Notes: generated from the sequence alone by a model not told the origin. A stretch of 64,000 nucleotides of DNA from Syntrophus buswellii (GCF_046097065.1 NZ_CP175563.1:2232001-2296000); one strand, 5' to 3'. Positions 31,188 through 40,875 are shown, counted from the first letter of the stretch. Numbers and translations are program-made.

Positions 31188-31392
31188 CCCTTATATGGCA
31201 TGGTAATATGTGATTATATTCACTTTTTACTTTCCTGCTTCCCAGTGTCCGTTTTTTGGATGCAAATTGCAGTCCCAGGGAAAGAACATTGACTATTCTT
31301 CCAAATCATGGGAGAAGATATTCATTGAAAGCTGGACTTGTTTAATCAGGACAATCCAACCCGTTCACGGAAATAACGAGGTGCAAATCCCC

Positions 31393-32073
31393 ATGGCCCT
31401 AGCCGATTTACTCAAGCAGATCCCCCTTTTTGAGTCGATGCTGGATTCGGAACGTGAGCATCTTGCCACCCTTCTGAAACGCCTCTCCCTTCCCAAAGGA
31501 GAAGTTCTCTTCCGCAAAGGCGATCACGGCTCTTCCTTTTACATCATCGTCAAAGGATTGATCAAAATTGGAGTTACAAGCCGAGTGGGTGACGAAGTCA
31601 CCCTGGCGCTTCTGAGAAGCGGAGACTTCTTCGGCGAAATGGCCCTCTTGGACGAGCAACCCCGCTCGGCCGACGCCACGGCCGTCGAAGACACTCTTCT
31701 GTATGTCCTTGAGCACGACGATTTTTTCTCGTTTCTTTTTCAAAATGAAAACGCCGTCCGCTCCATACTCCGCGCCCTTTCGCTGCGTCTGCGCCGGACG
31801 GACGATCTTTTTGCGGAGATCTCTTTTCTCACCGTCCCGGCCCGGCTGGCCAAACGCCTCCATGAACTCGCGCAGCCGCTGCAGGCCCAGGAGCATGACG
31901 GGAAGGAATTCAGGATCCGGATGTCACAGCGGGAGCTTGCCGCCATGCTGGGCGTCACCAGGGAAAGCATAAACAAGGAGCTGAAAATTCTGCGGGACAA
32001 GGGCGTGGTTAGGACAGGCAGAAACGCCATCATCATTCAGGACATCGAGCGCTTGAAGCGCCGGGCCCATTGA
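31393..32073 (+). CDS. Crp/Fnr-family transcriptional regulator
   Basis: A 226-aa regulator with an N-terminal cyclic-nucleotide-binding-type beta barrel (IPLFESMLDSEREHL, then GDHGSSFYIIVKGLIKI and GDFFGEMALLDEQPRSADATA, the PBC motif) and a C-terminal winged HTH (MSQRELAAMLGVTRESINKELKIL). ATG 31393 is preferred, with GAGGTG upstream; the long upstream extension is not protein-like. No Cys cluster for an Fe-S centre, so it is Crp-like rather than Fnr-like. It is divergent from the minor pilin operon and may control it. Confidence 0.9.
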   Translation: MALADLLKQIPLFESMLDSEREHLATLLKRLSLPKGEVLFRKGDHGSSFYIIVKGLIKIGVTSRVGDEVTLALLRSGDFFGEMALLDEQPRSADATAVEDTLLYVLEHDDFFSFLFQNENAVRSILRALSLRLRRTDDLFAEISFLTVPARLAKRLHELAQPLQAQEHDGKEFRIRMSQRELAAMLGVTRESINKELKILRDKGVVRTGRNAIIIQDIERLKRRAH

Positions 32074-32089
32074 TTGAATCGTTCCCGCG

Positions 32090-32860
32090 TCAGATCTGAT
32101 GGTACAGAAGGAGATTGACGGCATAGTCGCCGACAAAGAGATAGGCCGTGGCGGCAATCGATAGAAAAGGCCCGAAAGGAACGGCGTATTTCATATCGCC
32201 GCCCTTTGCCCACATCACGGATATTCCCACAACGGCCCCTGCCAGCGAACTGACCAGGAGGATAAAAAGCAGGGATTTCCATCCCAGGAAGGCTCCCATC
32301 ATGGCCAGCAGCTTGATGTCCCCGCCGCCCATGCCTTCCCGTTTTGTCGCCAGCTCATACAAAACGGCAATCAGGTAAAGCGAACCCCCGCCGAGAACGA
32401 GCCCCAGGAGCGCCTCCATAAAGGGAAGCTCCATGAGAAAAACGGACAGGAGAAAGCAGATCGGGATGCCCGGGAGGCTGATGACATCCGGAATGATCTG
32501 GTGATCGATGTCGATGAAGGCAACCAGGATCAACGCGCTGACAAAAAGAAACGCCGCGGCAAATTTCAGGGTGAGGCCGAATTTCCAGAAGAGAAGGAGG
32601 GCCATCAGGGCCGTCAGACCCTCCACAATGGGGTAACGCAGAGAAATCCTTTCCCCGCAGGAGCGGCAACGCCCCCTGAGAAGGAGATAGCTGACCAGCG
32701 GGATGTTGTCGTAGAAGCGGATGGAATGGCCGCATCGCGGGCAGGAAGAAGCCGGGAAAACAATGGACAGGCCCTGCGGAATCCGCCAGATGCACACATT
32801 GAGAAAACTTCCCACCACAGCGCCCAGGACAAACACCACTATTCCCGCCAGGTCCGTCAT
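32090..32860 (-). CDS. pilD: Prepilin peptidase / N-methyltransferase
   Basis: A 256-aa inner-membrane aspartic protease that cleaves and methylates the prepilins encoded nearby. The N-terminal domain has the tetracysteine site CPRCGHS...CRSCGE. The A24 catalytic Asp lie in FIDIDHQIIPD and GGGDIKLLAMMGAFLG. About eight hydrophobic segments are visible. ATG 32860 has AAGGA seven bases upstream; ATG 32866 is the alternative. Convergent with the Crp-like gene, 16 bases apart. Confidence 0.94.
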   Translation of the reverse strand: MTDLAGIVVFVLGAVVGSFLNVCIWRIPQGLSIVFPASSCPRCGHSIRFYDNIPLVSYLLLRGRCRSCGERISLRYPIVEGLTALMALLLFWKFGLTLKFAAAFLFVSALILVAFIDIDHQIIPDVISLPGIPICFLLSVFLMELPFMEALLGLVLGGGSLYLIAVLYELATKREGMGGGDIKLLAMMGAFLGWKSLLFILLVSSLAGAVVGISVMWAKGGDMKYAVPFGPFLSIAATAYLFVGDYAVNLLLYHQI

Positions 32861-33022
32861 AGTCATTTCCTTCTCTTCCCTTCCTTTTGCACTCCCCTTA
32901 CAAACGACGGAATGAAGTCCATCTTCCAATCTTGACTTCGCCGGAAGGGTAACCTATACACCGAACGAGAAGTTCATACCCCCCATCATATGGGGACAGC
33001 GCATGCAAAGGGGAAAAGCTTT

Positions 33023-34117
33023 TTGAACGATGAATCTTTCATGAAACGTGCCCTGCGACTCGCCCGGAAGGGAGAGGGATGGGTCAGCCCCAACCCGATG
33101 GTCGGCTCTGTGATCGTCAGGAACAACCGCATTATCGGTGAGGGGTATCATCGGAAATTCGGCCAGGCTCACGCGGAAATCAACGCCCTGGAAAGCGTCA
33201 CGGAATCGGCGGAGGGGTCGACCATTTACGTGACTCTCGAGCCCTGCAGTCATTACGGGAAAACGCCTCCCTGCGTGGACCGCCTTATCGCCTGCCGGCC
33301 GCAACGGGTCGTCATCGGCACGGCCGACCCCAACCCTCTCGTAGCGGGAAAGGGAATCGAGGCCCTGCAGCGCTCTGGAGTTCCGGTATCCGTGGGGGTC
33401 CTGGAAGAGGCCTGCCGGCAGATCAACGAAGCCTTCTTCAAATTCATCCAATCCCGAACCCCTTTCGTCACCCTGAAATACGCCCAGACCCTGGATGGAA
33501 GAATCGCCACCGCCACCGGTCATTCCCGATGGATCAGCTCCCTCCCCTCGCGGCGGTTCGCCCACCGCCTCCGTCATGCCCACGACGCCATCATGGTCGG
33601 CATCGGCACGGTTCTTTCCGATGATCCGGAACTGACCGTCCGCCTCGTGCGGGGGAAAAATCCCCTGCGGATCGTCCTGGACAGCCGGCTCCGGATTCCC
33701 CTGACATCCCATATTCTCCAGGATCAGGGCAAAGCCGGAACCCTGCTGGTTGCAACAGACCGGGCAGACGGGGAAAAGCTCGCCCGGCTTCGGGATCTCG
33801 GCATAGACGTGCTGATTCTCCCTGCGGATCCATCGGGAAGGATCGTTCTGCCTTCCCTTTTCCGTGAACTGGGAACCCGCAATATCGCTTCGGTGCTCGT
33901 CGAAGGGGGTTCCGGCGTTCTCACCGCCCTGCTGGCGGAGGATCTTGCCGACCGCCTGGTTGCCATCGTAGCCCCCAAGATCGCAGGCAAGGGGATTGAA
34001 GCCGTCGGAGACCTCAACATTACCGACATGAAGAGCGCCATCGGATTGATCTTCCGCAGGACCTACCGAAAGGGCGACGATCTCATCATCGATGCCCGCC
34101 TGCGGGGACCTGCCTGA
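33023..34117 (+). CDS. ribD: Bifunctional riboflavin biosynthesis deaminase/reductase RibD
   Basis: The protein catalyses deamination of the pyrimidine intermediate from GTP and reduction of its ribosyl chain. The deaminase zinc site is HAEINALE plus PCSHYGKTPPC (residues about 40-80). The reductase domain begins near LKYAQTLDGRIATATGHSRW. The best start is TTG 33023 (MNDESFMKRAL), nine bases after AAAGGGG; ATG 32990 gives an 11-residue extension without a good ribosome site. Length is about 364 aa, as expected. The other rib genes are not adjacent. Confidence 0.93.
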   Translation: MNDESFMKRALRLARKGEGWVSPNPMVGSVIVRNNRIIGEGYHRKFGQAHAEINALESVTESAEGSTIYVTLEPCSHYGKTPPCVDRLIACRPQRVVIGTADPNPLVAGKGIEALQRSGVPVSVGVLEEACRQINEAFFKFIQSRTPFVTLKYAQTLDGRIATATGHSRWISSLPSRRFAHRLRHAHDAIMVGIGTVLSDDPELTVRLVRGKNPLRIVLDSRLRIPLTSHILQDQGKAGTLLVATDRADGEKLARLRDLGIDVLILPADPSGRIVLPSLFRELGTRNIASVLVEGGSGVLTALLAEDLADRLVAIVAPKIAGKGIEAVGDLNITDMKSAIGLIFRRTYRKGDDLIIDARLRGPA

Positions 34118-34170
34118 CTTTGTCCCGGAATCGGGAAGAATCGCCAGGACGCCGCAACGAGCGGATTGAC

Positions 34171-35766
34171 TCATGCCAGGGACTCCAGCAGGAGTTCAGC
34201 CGCCCGAATCCCGTCCAGAGCCGAACTGACGATTCCTCCGGCATAGCCGGCACCTTCTCCGCAGGGGAAGATGCCCCGGACCGACACGCTCTGCCCGTCT
34301 GTTCCCCGGACAATGCGAACCGGCGACGAGGTCCGGGTTTCCACGCCGATCAGCACGGCCTCACCGGTAAGAAATCCGGGCATCTTCTCATTGAACGCCG
34401 CCAGGCCACGCTTCAGAGCCTCCACGGCAAAGCCTGGAAGAGCCCGGTGCAGCGGCGCCGGAACAACCCCGGGAAGAAAGCTGGTCTCCATGCCCTCCCG
34501 CGTCGGCCTTCCTTCGAGGAAATCCACGAGGCGCTGCGCCGGGGCGAAATAGCGACCTCCGCCCAGGGCATAAGCCCCCGCCTCCCACCGGCGCCTGAAT
34601 TGAAGACCGCTGAGGGGATGAAGCGACGTTCCCGCAAAATCCTCCGTCCGGATATTAACCACAACGGCGCTGTTCGCGAAGGGGCCATCCCTCCGGGAAC
34701 AGCTCATTCCATTGGTGACGACGCCCTTTTCCCTGGCGCTGCAACCGATCACCTGCCCGCCCGGACACATGCAGAAGGTGTAAACCGCGCGGTCCAGATC
34801 GGGAATCCGGACGGCCAGGGCGTACTCGGCAGGAGGGAGCTCCGCGCTGCCGACCCAGGGGCCGTACTGTATCTCATCGATCAGCGCCTGGGGATGTTCG
34901 ATGCGCAGGCCTGCGGCGAAGGGCTTGGGGGCAAGCTGAACCCCCCGGTCATGGAGCATCCGGTAGGAGTCATCGGCACTCTGGCCGATCGCCAGGATGA
35001 GCTGTTCCGCTCTCACTTCCTCCCTGCCGTTGATCACGATCCCGTCAACAGCGCCGCGCTGAACGATCACATCCGTCATGTTCGCTGCAAATCGGATTTC
35101 ACACCCCAGGTCCTGCAGCTCCTGCCGCATTCGGACAACGATTCTGCGCAGCCGGTCCGTACCGATATGGGGCTTCGCATCGATGAGGATATTCCGGGGA
35201 GCCCCCATTTCAACCAGGATTTTCTTGACCCAGGCCGTCAGGGGATTTTTGACACGGCTCGTCAGTTTCCCGTCGGAGAAGGTTCCGGCGCCACCTTCTC
35301 CGAAATGGACATGGCTTTCCGGGTGGAATTCCCCCTTTTCCCAGAAAGCCTGCACATCACGGATTCTCTCGACTACGGCTTTCCCCCTCTCAACCAGCAG
35401 AACGGGCAAGCCGGAACGGGCCAGGACCAGGGCGGCGAAAAGCCCCGCCGGTCCAGAACCGACCACGACGGGTCTTTTCCGGGTCCGGATCGGCCTCATC
35501 TGTGGAGTTCTCAGGAACGCCTGGTCGGCCTCCAGGGAAATCCGTCGATCCCTGCTGTCCGGGATGCCGATCGAGTCGGGAACGGTCACGACCACGGCGT
35601 AAACAAAAAAAGGTGGACGGTTTCGGCGCGCATCGAGAGACTTCCGAAGGACATCCACGGACAAAATGGACTCCGGAGAAACACCAAGAATTTCGGCGGC
35701 GGCCTCCCGGAGATTTTTTGCGCCGGCCCCCAGCGTCATGGGAATATCGTTGATTCTCAACCGCAT
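34171..35766 (-). CDS. COG2509-type FAD-dependent dehydrogenase
   Basis: A 531-aa soluble flavoprotein. An N-terminal about 80-residue ferredoxin-like or RNA-binding-like domain (MRLRINDIPMTLGAG...ARRNRPPFFVYAVVV) is followed by the FAD motif VVGSGPAGLFAALVLARSG, then HVHFGEGGAGTFSDGKL and a C-terminal GEGAGYAGGIVSSALDGIRAAE block. This matches the widespread but uncharacterised COG2509 family. It is convergent with ribD and divergent from the NusG paralogue. Substrate unknown. Confidence 0.9.
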   Translation of the reverse strand: MRLRINDIPMTLGAGAKNLREAAAEILGVSPESILSVDVLRKSLDARRNRPPFFVYAVVVTVPDSIGIPDSRDRRISLEADQAFLRTPQMRPIRTRKRPVVVGSGPAGLFAALVLARSGLPVLLVERGKAVVERIRDVQAFWEKGEFHPESHVHFGEGGAGTFSDGKLTSRVKNPLTAWVKKILVEMGAPRNILIDAKPHIGTDRLRRIVVRMRQELQDLGCEIRFAANMTDVIVQRGAVDGIVINGREEVRAEQLILAIGQSADDSYRMLHDRGVQLAPKPFAAGLRIEHPQALIDEIQYGPWVGSAELPPAEYALAVRIPDLDRAVYTFCMCPGGQVIGCSAREKGVVTNGMSCSRRDGPFANSAVVVNIRTEDFAGTSLHPLSGLQFRRRWEAGAYALGGGRYFAPAQRLVDFLEGRPTREGMETSFLPGVVPAPLHRALPGFAVEALKRGLAAFNEKMPGFLTGEAVLIGVETRTSSPVRIVRGTDGQSVSVRGIFPCGEGAGYAGGIVSSALDGIRAAELLLESLA

Positions 35767-35979
35767 TCATCAGTTCCTTATTGAAAATAAGGCTGTTCTG
35801 TTATAATGCTACGCCATTGCTCATGGAAAGCAGGCAGATTTCTCATGGAACGACGACGCGGCACGTTGTGGTCCATACTGAAGTTTTCTTGCGGGATTTG
35901 TCAACCCCGATTCTTTGAAGCGCCTCGTCCGTTTTTTCAAACTCCGGAAGGGGGAATTCCACAAAGAGAGGATGCGGTA

Positions 35980-36483
35980 ATGCCCTGGTATGCCGTCCAT
36001 ACAAGGAGCCGGCACGAAGACAGAGTTTATGTCGGCCTTGTACAGAAATCCATCCAGACGTTCCTGCCGAAAATCGAGGTATGGAGCAAGAGGAAGGATC
36101 GCCGAAAAAGGATACTGGTCCCTCTGTTCCCCGGATACCTGTTCGTTGAACTCCTTTCGCTGGACAACCAGACAAAGCTGGACGTGCTGAAGACGTTCGG
36201 GGTCGTCCGCATTTTGGGCAAGCCTACCGGTTCGGAGCCCATTGCCGTACCTGACGAAAAGATCGCAGCCATCCTGCGCATTGTGGAATCCAAGGTCGAG
36301 GTTCAAAGCCTTTCCTGCCCCCAGGTGGGAGAGGCGGCCCGGATTGTCGACGGACCGTTCCGGGGCATAGAAGGGACGGTGCTCCGGACGGATCTGGAAA
36401 AGGATCTCTTCGTCGTGACCATCGAACTGCTGCAGCGCTCCGTGGCCATCAAACTGGAAGGATACCAGATCGAGAAGATCTGA
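35980..36483 (+). CDS. NusG-family transcription antiterminator (UpxY/RfaH-like)
   Basis: A 167-aa NusG paralogue. The NGN domain (MPWYAVHTRSRHEDRVYVGL...FPGYLFVEL) is followed by a KOW domain (GEAARIVDGPFRGIEGTVL). ATG 35980 has GAGAGGA upstream; the longer frame is not conserved-looking. Specialised paralogues of this type usually act on surface polysaccharide or secondary-metabolite operons; gmd and fcl lie 2.3 kb downstream, but direct control is speculation. It is shorter than housekeeping NusG (about 180 aa). Confidence 0.88.
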   Translation: MPWYAVHTRSRHEDRVYVGLVQKSIQTFLPKIEVWSKRKDRRKRILVPLFPGYLFVELLSLDNQTKLDVLKTFGVVRILGKPTGSEPIAVPDEKIAAILRIVESKVEVQSLSCPQVGEAARIVDGPFRGIEGTVLRTDLEKDLFVVTIELLQRSVAIKLEGYQIEKI

Positions 36484-36516
36484 TATGGGGGGACGGGCCT
36501 ATAGAGGCTAGCGACG

Positions 36517-36927
36517 ATGAGCATTTCACCGGAAAAAGAAAAGGCCATCCTGGAGCGGATGACCCGTCTGGGTATCTCAGAAGAAGATCTGCGGGAAACC
36601 TTCGTCCGGTCTTCGGGGCCGGGCGGCCAGAATGTCAACAAGACGTCGACCTGCGTCCACCTCGTTCATCTGCCCACGGGGCTGTTTGTCAAATGCCAGC
36701 AGGATCGTTCGCAGAACGTCAACCGCCTGCTGGCCAGACGTTTGCTCCTTGATCGGATTGAACGGCTGAAAACGGGGCAGGTCACGGCCGAGAAGGCCCG
36801 GATCGAAAAGATCCGCAGGCAGAAAAGACGCCGTTCCAAGCGCGCACAGGAAAAGACCCTGGAACTGAAGCACAGGCAATCTGAAAAGAAAAAGCTCCGT
36901 GGGAAAATCGAAGCGGAAACCCCGTAA
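36517..36927 (+). CDS. Release-factor-like GGQ protein (RF-1 domain only)
   Basis: A 136-aa protein with the peptidyl-tRNA hydrolysis domain of class I release factors: SSGPGGQNVNKTSTCVHLVHL contains the catalytic GGQ. The codon-recognition domain is absent. The basic C-terminal tail (RRQKRRRSKRAQEKTLELK) resembles that of ArfB/YaeJ or of the RF-like proteins of delta-proteobacteria, which rescue stalled ribosomes. Role inferred from family. Confidence 0.88.
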   Translation: MSISPEKEKAILERMTRLGISEEDLRETFVRSSGPGGQNVNKTSTCVHLVHLPTGLFVKCQQDRSQNVNRLLARRLLLDRIERLKTGQVTAEKARIEKIRRQKRRRSKRAQEKTLELKHRQSEKKKLRGKIEAETP

Positions 36928-36942
36928 ATTCTTCGGGAGGAG

Positions 36943-37476
36943 ATGTTCATGCCCAAGACGATGAAAAAAGGGGAGACAGCCGTTCTGACATCGGAAGAAA
37001 AGAAGATTCTTCAGGCACTTCAGGGTGACATTCCCGTGACTTCCCGCCCCTTCACCGCCCTGGGAAAAGAGATGAACCTGTCGGACGATGACGTGGTTCG
37101 GATCATCCGACAGTTGCAGGATAGGGGAATCCTGAGGAAATTCGGGGCCATTCTCCGCCATCGCCAGGTGGGATTCACGCAGAACGCCATGGTGGTCTGG
37201 GCCGTTCCGGAGCGCCTTATCGAAAGCGCGGGAGAACGTCTGGCCTCCTTACCGGAGGTTTCCCACTGTTACGAGCGAACGCCCCCCTTCGAAGGGAAGT
37301 ACAATCTTTTCACCATGGTTCATCTCAAAACGGCGGACATCCCTTCTTCGATCCGGAGGATGGCGGAAGCGGCAAACCTGGATGACTATCAGATCCTTAC
37401 CAGTGACAGGGAATATAAAAAGAGCAGCATGACCTATTTTCCGGCTGAAATTCCGGAAAAAGACGGGGGAGAATGA
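36943..37476 (+). CDS. ahbB: Lrp/AsnC-fold siroheme decarboxylase subunit
   Basis: A 177-aa protein. An N-terminal winged helix (LTSEEKKILQALQGDIPVT...LGKEMNLSDDDVVRIIRQL) is followed by the RAM-like domain with ILRKFGAILRHRQVGF and NAMVVWAVPE, the pattern of AhbA/AhbB/NirDLGH-type siroheme decarboxylases. These remove two acetate carboxylates from siroheme in the alternative haem route. Its stop overlaps the hemL start (ATGA), consistent with tetrapyrrole synthesis. Whether it is AhbA or AhbB cannot be settled by eye, and the partner subunit is not adjacent. Confidence 0.8.
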   Translation: MFMPKTMKKGETAVLTSEEKKILQALQGDIPVTSRPFTALGKEMNLSDDDVVRIIRQLQDRGILRKFGAILRHRQVGFTQNAMVVWAVPERLIESAGERLASLPEVSHCYERTPPFEGKYNLFTMVHLKTADIPSSIRRMAEAANLDDYQILTSDREYKKSSMTYFPAEIPEKDGGE

Positions 37477-38771
37477 TGAGATCCAGATCGGAGGACTTGT
37501 TTGAAACCGCAGAGAAACTATTGCCGGGTGGGGTCAACAGCCCCGTGAGGGCCTTCCGTTCTGTCGGCGGGATTCCCCGCTTCATCGACCGGGCCTCGGG
37601 ATCCCGGATCTTCGACGTCGACGGGCGGGAATATATTGATTATGTCGGATCCTGGGGACCGATGATTCTCGGGCACGCCCATCCGCAGGTGCAGGAAGCG
37701 ATCCGGAAGGCCGTTGAACGAGGGACGAGCTACGGGGCACCGACGGTCCAGGAGATCGCTCTGGCCAAAACGATCATCGACGCCTTCCCCTCCATCGAAA
37801 AGATCCGCATGGTCAGCTCCGGAACGGAAGCGGCGATGAGCGCCATCCGACTGGCCCGCGGCTACACGGGCAGGGAAAAGATCCTCAAATTCGAGGGATG
37901 CTACCATGGGCACGCCGATTCGCTCCTGGTCAAAGCCGGCTCCGGCATTGCCACCCTGGGAATCCCCGGCAGCCCCGGTGTGCCGGCCTGCCTTGCTGAA
38001 TTGACGATCACCCTTCCCTACAACTCGACCGAGGCCTTCCGGGCGGCGCTGGATCGCCATGGAAAAGAGCTGGCCTGCGTCATTGTCGAACCGGTAGCCG
38101 GCAACATGGGCGTCGTCGAACCCGCCCCGGGATTCCTGGAAACGCTGCGGGAGCTGACCCGCCAGCATGGAATCGTCCTCATCTTTGACGAGGTGATTAC
38201 CGGATTTCGACTTGCTTTCGGCGGCTTCCAGAATCTCTGCGGCATCGAACCCGACCTGACCTGCCTGGGAAAGATCATCGGCGGAGGACTTCCAGTGGGC
38301 GCCTTCGGCGGCAGCCAGGCGATTATGGATTGTCTGGCTCCTGCCGGTCCCGTATACCAGGCAGGAACCCTCTCCGGGAACCCCCTGGCCATGGCGGCGG
38401 GCCTGGCCACCCTTGAAATCCTGGGCAGCCGACGGGATGACTATGCCGCATTGAACCATCGTACGGAAGAACTGTGCAACGCAATTCAGCGCCTCTTCGG
38501 GGCGGCGGATATCCCTCTGCGCATCAACCGCGCCGGCTCCCTCTTCACCCTGTTTTTCTCCGACCACGATGTCGTGAACTACGAAACGGCCAGTTCAAGC
38601 AATGCCGACCGTTACGCCGTATTCTTCAGGGGCATGCTGGAACGGGGCATCTACCTCGCACCCTCCGCTTTTGAAGCGGCTTTTGTCTCTTTCGCCCATT
38701 CCGATGAAGATCTGGAGAAAACCCTCCAGGCATGCGCTGAAACGATAGAAACCATGAAAGGCGGACTATGA
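37473..38771 (+). CDS. hemL: Glutamate-1-semialdehyde 2,1-aminomutase
   Basis: A PLP enzyme of 432 aa that makes 5-aminolevulinate from glutamate-1-semialdehyde. The PLP lysine is in DLTCLGKIIGGGLPVGAFGG; the phosphate-binding SSGTEAAMSAIRLARGYTG, the DEVITGFR Asp and the N-terminal LPGGVNSPVRAF are typical. The start overlaps the preceding stop (ATGA); ATG 37476 is equally possible. Coupled to the siroheme-decarboxylase-like gene. Confidence 0.96.
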   Translation: MMRSRSEDLFETAEKLLPGGVNSPVRAFRSVGGIPRFIDRASGSRIFDVDGREYIDYVGSWGPMILGHAHPQVQEAIRKAVERGTSYGAPTVQEIALAKTIIDAFPSIEKIRMVSSGTEAAMSAIRLARGYTGREKILKFEGCYHGHADSLLVKAGSGIATLGIPGSPGVPACLAELTITLPYNSTEAFRAALDRHGKELACVIVEPVAGNMGVVEPAPGFLETLRELTRQHGIVLIFDEVITGFRLAFGGFQNLCGIEPDLTCLGKIIGGGLPVGAFGGSQAIMDCLAPAGPVYQAGTLSGNPLAMAAGLATLEILGSRRDDYAALNHRTEELCNAIQRLFGAADIPLRINRAGSLFTLFFSDHDVVNYETASSSNADRYAVFFRGMLERGIYLAPSAFEAAFVSFAHSDEDLEKTLQACAETIETMKGGL

Positions 38772-39799
38772 AGAAAGCATTCATCACCGGCATCACGGGG
38801 CAGGACGGCTCCTATCTGGCCGAGCTGCTCCTTGAAAAAGGCTATGAAATACACGGCCTGATCCGCCGTTCCAGCACCTTCAACACGGATCGGATCGATC
38901 ATCTCTACAAGGACTTCCACGACCCCCAGGCCAGGCTGTATCTGCACTACGGCGATCTGTCCGTTTCCGGCCAGCTGACCGATCTGCTCTACGAAATCAA
39001 CCCCGACGAGATCTATCACCTCGGCGCTCAAAGCCATGTCCGCGTCAGTTTCGACATGCCGGAATATACGGGAGACGTCACCGGGATGGGAACGCTCCGG
39101 CTTCTGGAGGCGATTCGCAGAACGGGCATCAAAGCGCGTTTTTATCAGGCCTCCTCCAGCGAGATGTTCGGTTCGGCGCCCCCTCCGCAGAGCGAAGGCA
39201 CCTCCTTTCAGCCCCAGAGCCCTTACGCCGCCGCCAAGGTCTATGCCTATTACATCGTCCGGAATTACCGGCAGGCCTACAACCTGTTCGCCTGCAACGG
39301 CATCCTTTTCAACCACGAATCCCCCAGGAGAGGAGAAACCTTCGTCACCCGCAAAATCACACGGGGAGCGACGCAGATCAAGCTGGGACTGCGCGACAAG
39401 CTTTATCTTGGCAACCTGGAGGCCAGGAGGGACTGGGGATTTGCCGGCGACTACGTAAAGGCCATGTGGTTGATGCTTCAGCATGACAATCCGGATGATT
39501 TCGTCATTGCCACGGGAGAAACCCACTCCGTTCGAGAGTTCGCCGAGAAGGTTTTTTCGGAACTCGATCTGGACTATCAGCAGCATGTGGAAATCGATCC
39601 CCGCTATTTCCGCCCTACGGAAGTGGACGTTCTCCTGGGCGATGCCTCGAAAGCCAGGCGGGGCCTCAATTGGGAGCCAACAATCGGATTCGATGAACTG
39701 ATCCGCATGATGACGGCCGCCGACCTGGAGCTCGCTCGAAGAGAAAAAACGCTCCTGGACGCCGGCTATGCCTGTAATCTGAATCCGCACCTTGGTTGA
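38768..39799 (+). CDS. gmd: GDP-mannose 4,6-dehydratase
   Basis: A 343-aa short-chain dehydrogenase converting GDP-mannose to GDP-4-keto-6-deoxymannose. NADP binding is GITGQDGSYLAE and the family motif RRSSTFNTDRIDHLY follows. The catalytic YxxxK is YAAAK, and NHESPRRGETFVTRKI is specific to Gmd. It overlaps the hemL stop by four bases and fcl by eight, forming a GDP-fucose operon. Confidence 0.96.
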   Translation: MKKAFITGITGQDGSYLAELLLEKGYEIHGLIRRSSTFNTDRIDHLYKDFHDPQARLYLHYGDLSVSGQLTDLLYEINPDEIYHLGAQSHVRVSFDMPEYTGDVTGMGTLRLLEAIRRTGIKARFYQASSSEMFGSAPPPQSEGTSFQPQSPYAAAKVYAYYIVRNYRQAYNLFACNGILFNHESPRRGETFVTRKITRGATQIKLGLRDKLYLGNLEARRDWGFAGDYVKAMWLMLQHDNPDDFVIATGETHSVREFAEKVFSELDLDYQQHVEIDPRYFRPTEVDVLLGDASKARRGLNWEPTIGFDELIRMMTAADLELARREKTLLDAGYACNLNPHLG

Positions 39800-40778
39800 A
39801 GGAAGACCTGTGGAACGGAACTTTACACAAAAGCGCATCGTCGTTACCGGCGGCAGGGGATTCCTGGGAAGACACCTCCTGTTCCGCCTCGCAGAGCTGG
39901 GATGCCGTCACCTGGCCGTCGCCGATCTTCCCGAATACCACCTGGCCCGTCGCCCGGACATCCTCAGGATGTACCGGGATACCCAGCCGGATATCGTCAT
40001 TCACCTGGCGGCAAGGGTCGGGGGAATCGGGTTCAACCAGGCCGCTCCGGCGACCCTGTTCTACGAAAATCTCATGATGGGCACGCAGCTGCTCCATGAA
40101 GGCTGGCGTCAGGGCGTTGAAAAATTTGTCGCCATCGGCACGATCTGCGCGTATCCCAAATTCGCCCCCGTTCCCTTTAGAGAGGAAGACCTGTGGAACG
40201 GGTATCCGGAAGAGACCAACGCACCTTACGGACTGGCGAAAAAAATGATGCTCGTCCAGGCGCAGGCCTATAGGCAGCAGTACGGCTTCAACGCCGTTTT
40301 TCTGCTTCCGGTCAACCTCTACGGGCCGGGGGACAATTTTGACCCCCGATCCTCCCACGTGATTCCGGCACTGATCAAAAAGTGCGTCGAGGCACGTCTT
40401 CGGGAGGAGGAGGAAATCGTCGTCTGGGGCACGGGCGAAGCCACGCGGGAATTCCTTTACGTCGAGGATGCGGCGGAAGCCATCGTCCTGGCCGCGGAAA
40501 AGTACGACAAAGGCGACCCGGTCAACATCGGAGCCGGTTTTGAAATATCCATCCGGGATCTCGTTGAGCTCGTATCCGAGTTGACGGGTTTTTCCGGCCG
40601 AATCGCCTGGGACACATCCCGTCCGGATGGCCAGCCTCGAAGGATGCTGGACACCCGCCGGGCCTTCGACGAATTCGGATTCCGGGCAAAAACCGATTTC
40701 CGTGAAGGTTTGAGGAAAACCATTGACTGGTATGTTAAACAGAGGAACCGGGAGATGAGCCTTAACGAGATTCCATAG
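39792..40778 (+). CDS. fcl: GDP-L-fucose synthase
   Basis: An epimerase/reductase of about 320 aa completing GDP-L-fucose synthesis. The motif TGGRGFLGRHLL binds NADP; HLAARVGGIGFNQ, the YGLAKK catalytic pair and GTGEATREFLYVEDAA are characteristic of Fcl. The frame can start at TTG 39792, but GTG 39810 (VERNFTQKRI), a few bases after AAGGAAG, looks better. Fucose presumably goes into surface polysaccharide. Confidence 0.94.
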   Translation: MVEGRPVERNFTQKRIVVTGGRGFLGRHLLFRLAELGCRHLAVADLPEYHLARRPDILRMYRDTQPDIVIHLAARVGGIGFNQAAPATLFYENLMMGTQLLHEGWRQGVEKFVAIGTICAYPKFAPVPFREEDLWNGYPEETNAPYGLAKKMMLVQAQAYRQQYGFNAVFLLPVNLYGPGDNFDPRSSHVIPALIKKCVEARLREEEEIVVWGTGEATREFLYVEDAAEAIVLAAEKYDKGDPVNIGAGFEISIRDLVELVSELTGFSGRIAWDTSRPDGQPRRMLDTRRAFDEFGFRAKTDFREGLRKTIDWYVKQRNREMSLNEIP

Positions 40779-40875
40779 AAAACATCTGCAGCAAATAATT
40801 TTTGTTTTTAACGGGTCAATCGTCTGCTTTCTGATTGACTTAATAAACGGATTCGTGATAGAAGGCCCACCGTGA

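Noticed and set aside
32930..33022. FMN riboswitch upstream of ribD
   Set aside because: The leader is too short and lacks the conserved RFN element blocks.
34120..35784. 554-aa plus-strand frame opposite the COG2509 flavoprotein
   Set aside because: The minus-strand product has FAD-binding and family motifs; the plus-strand frame is Pro/Gly/Arg-rich nonsense typical of antisense reading.
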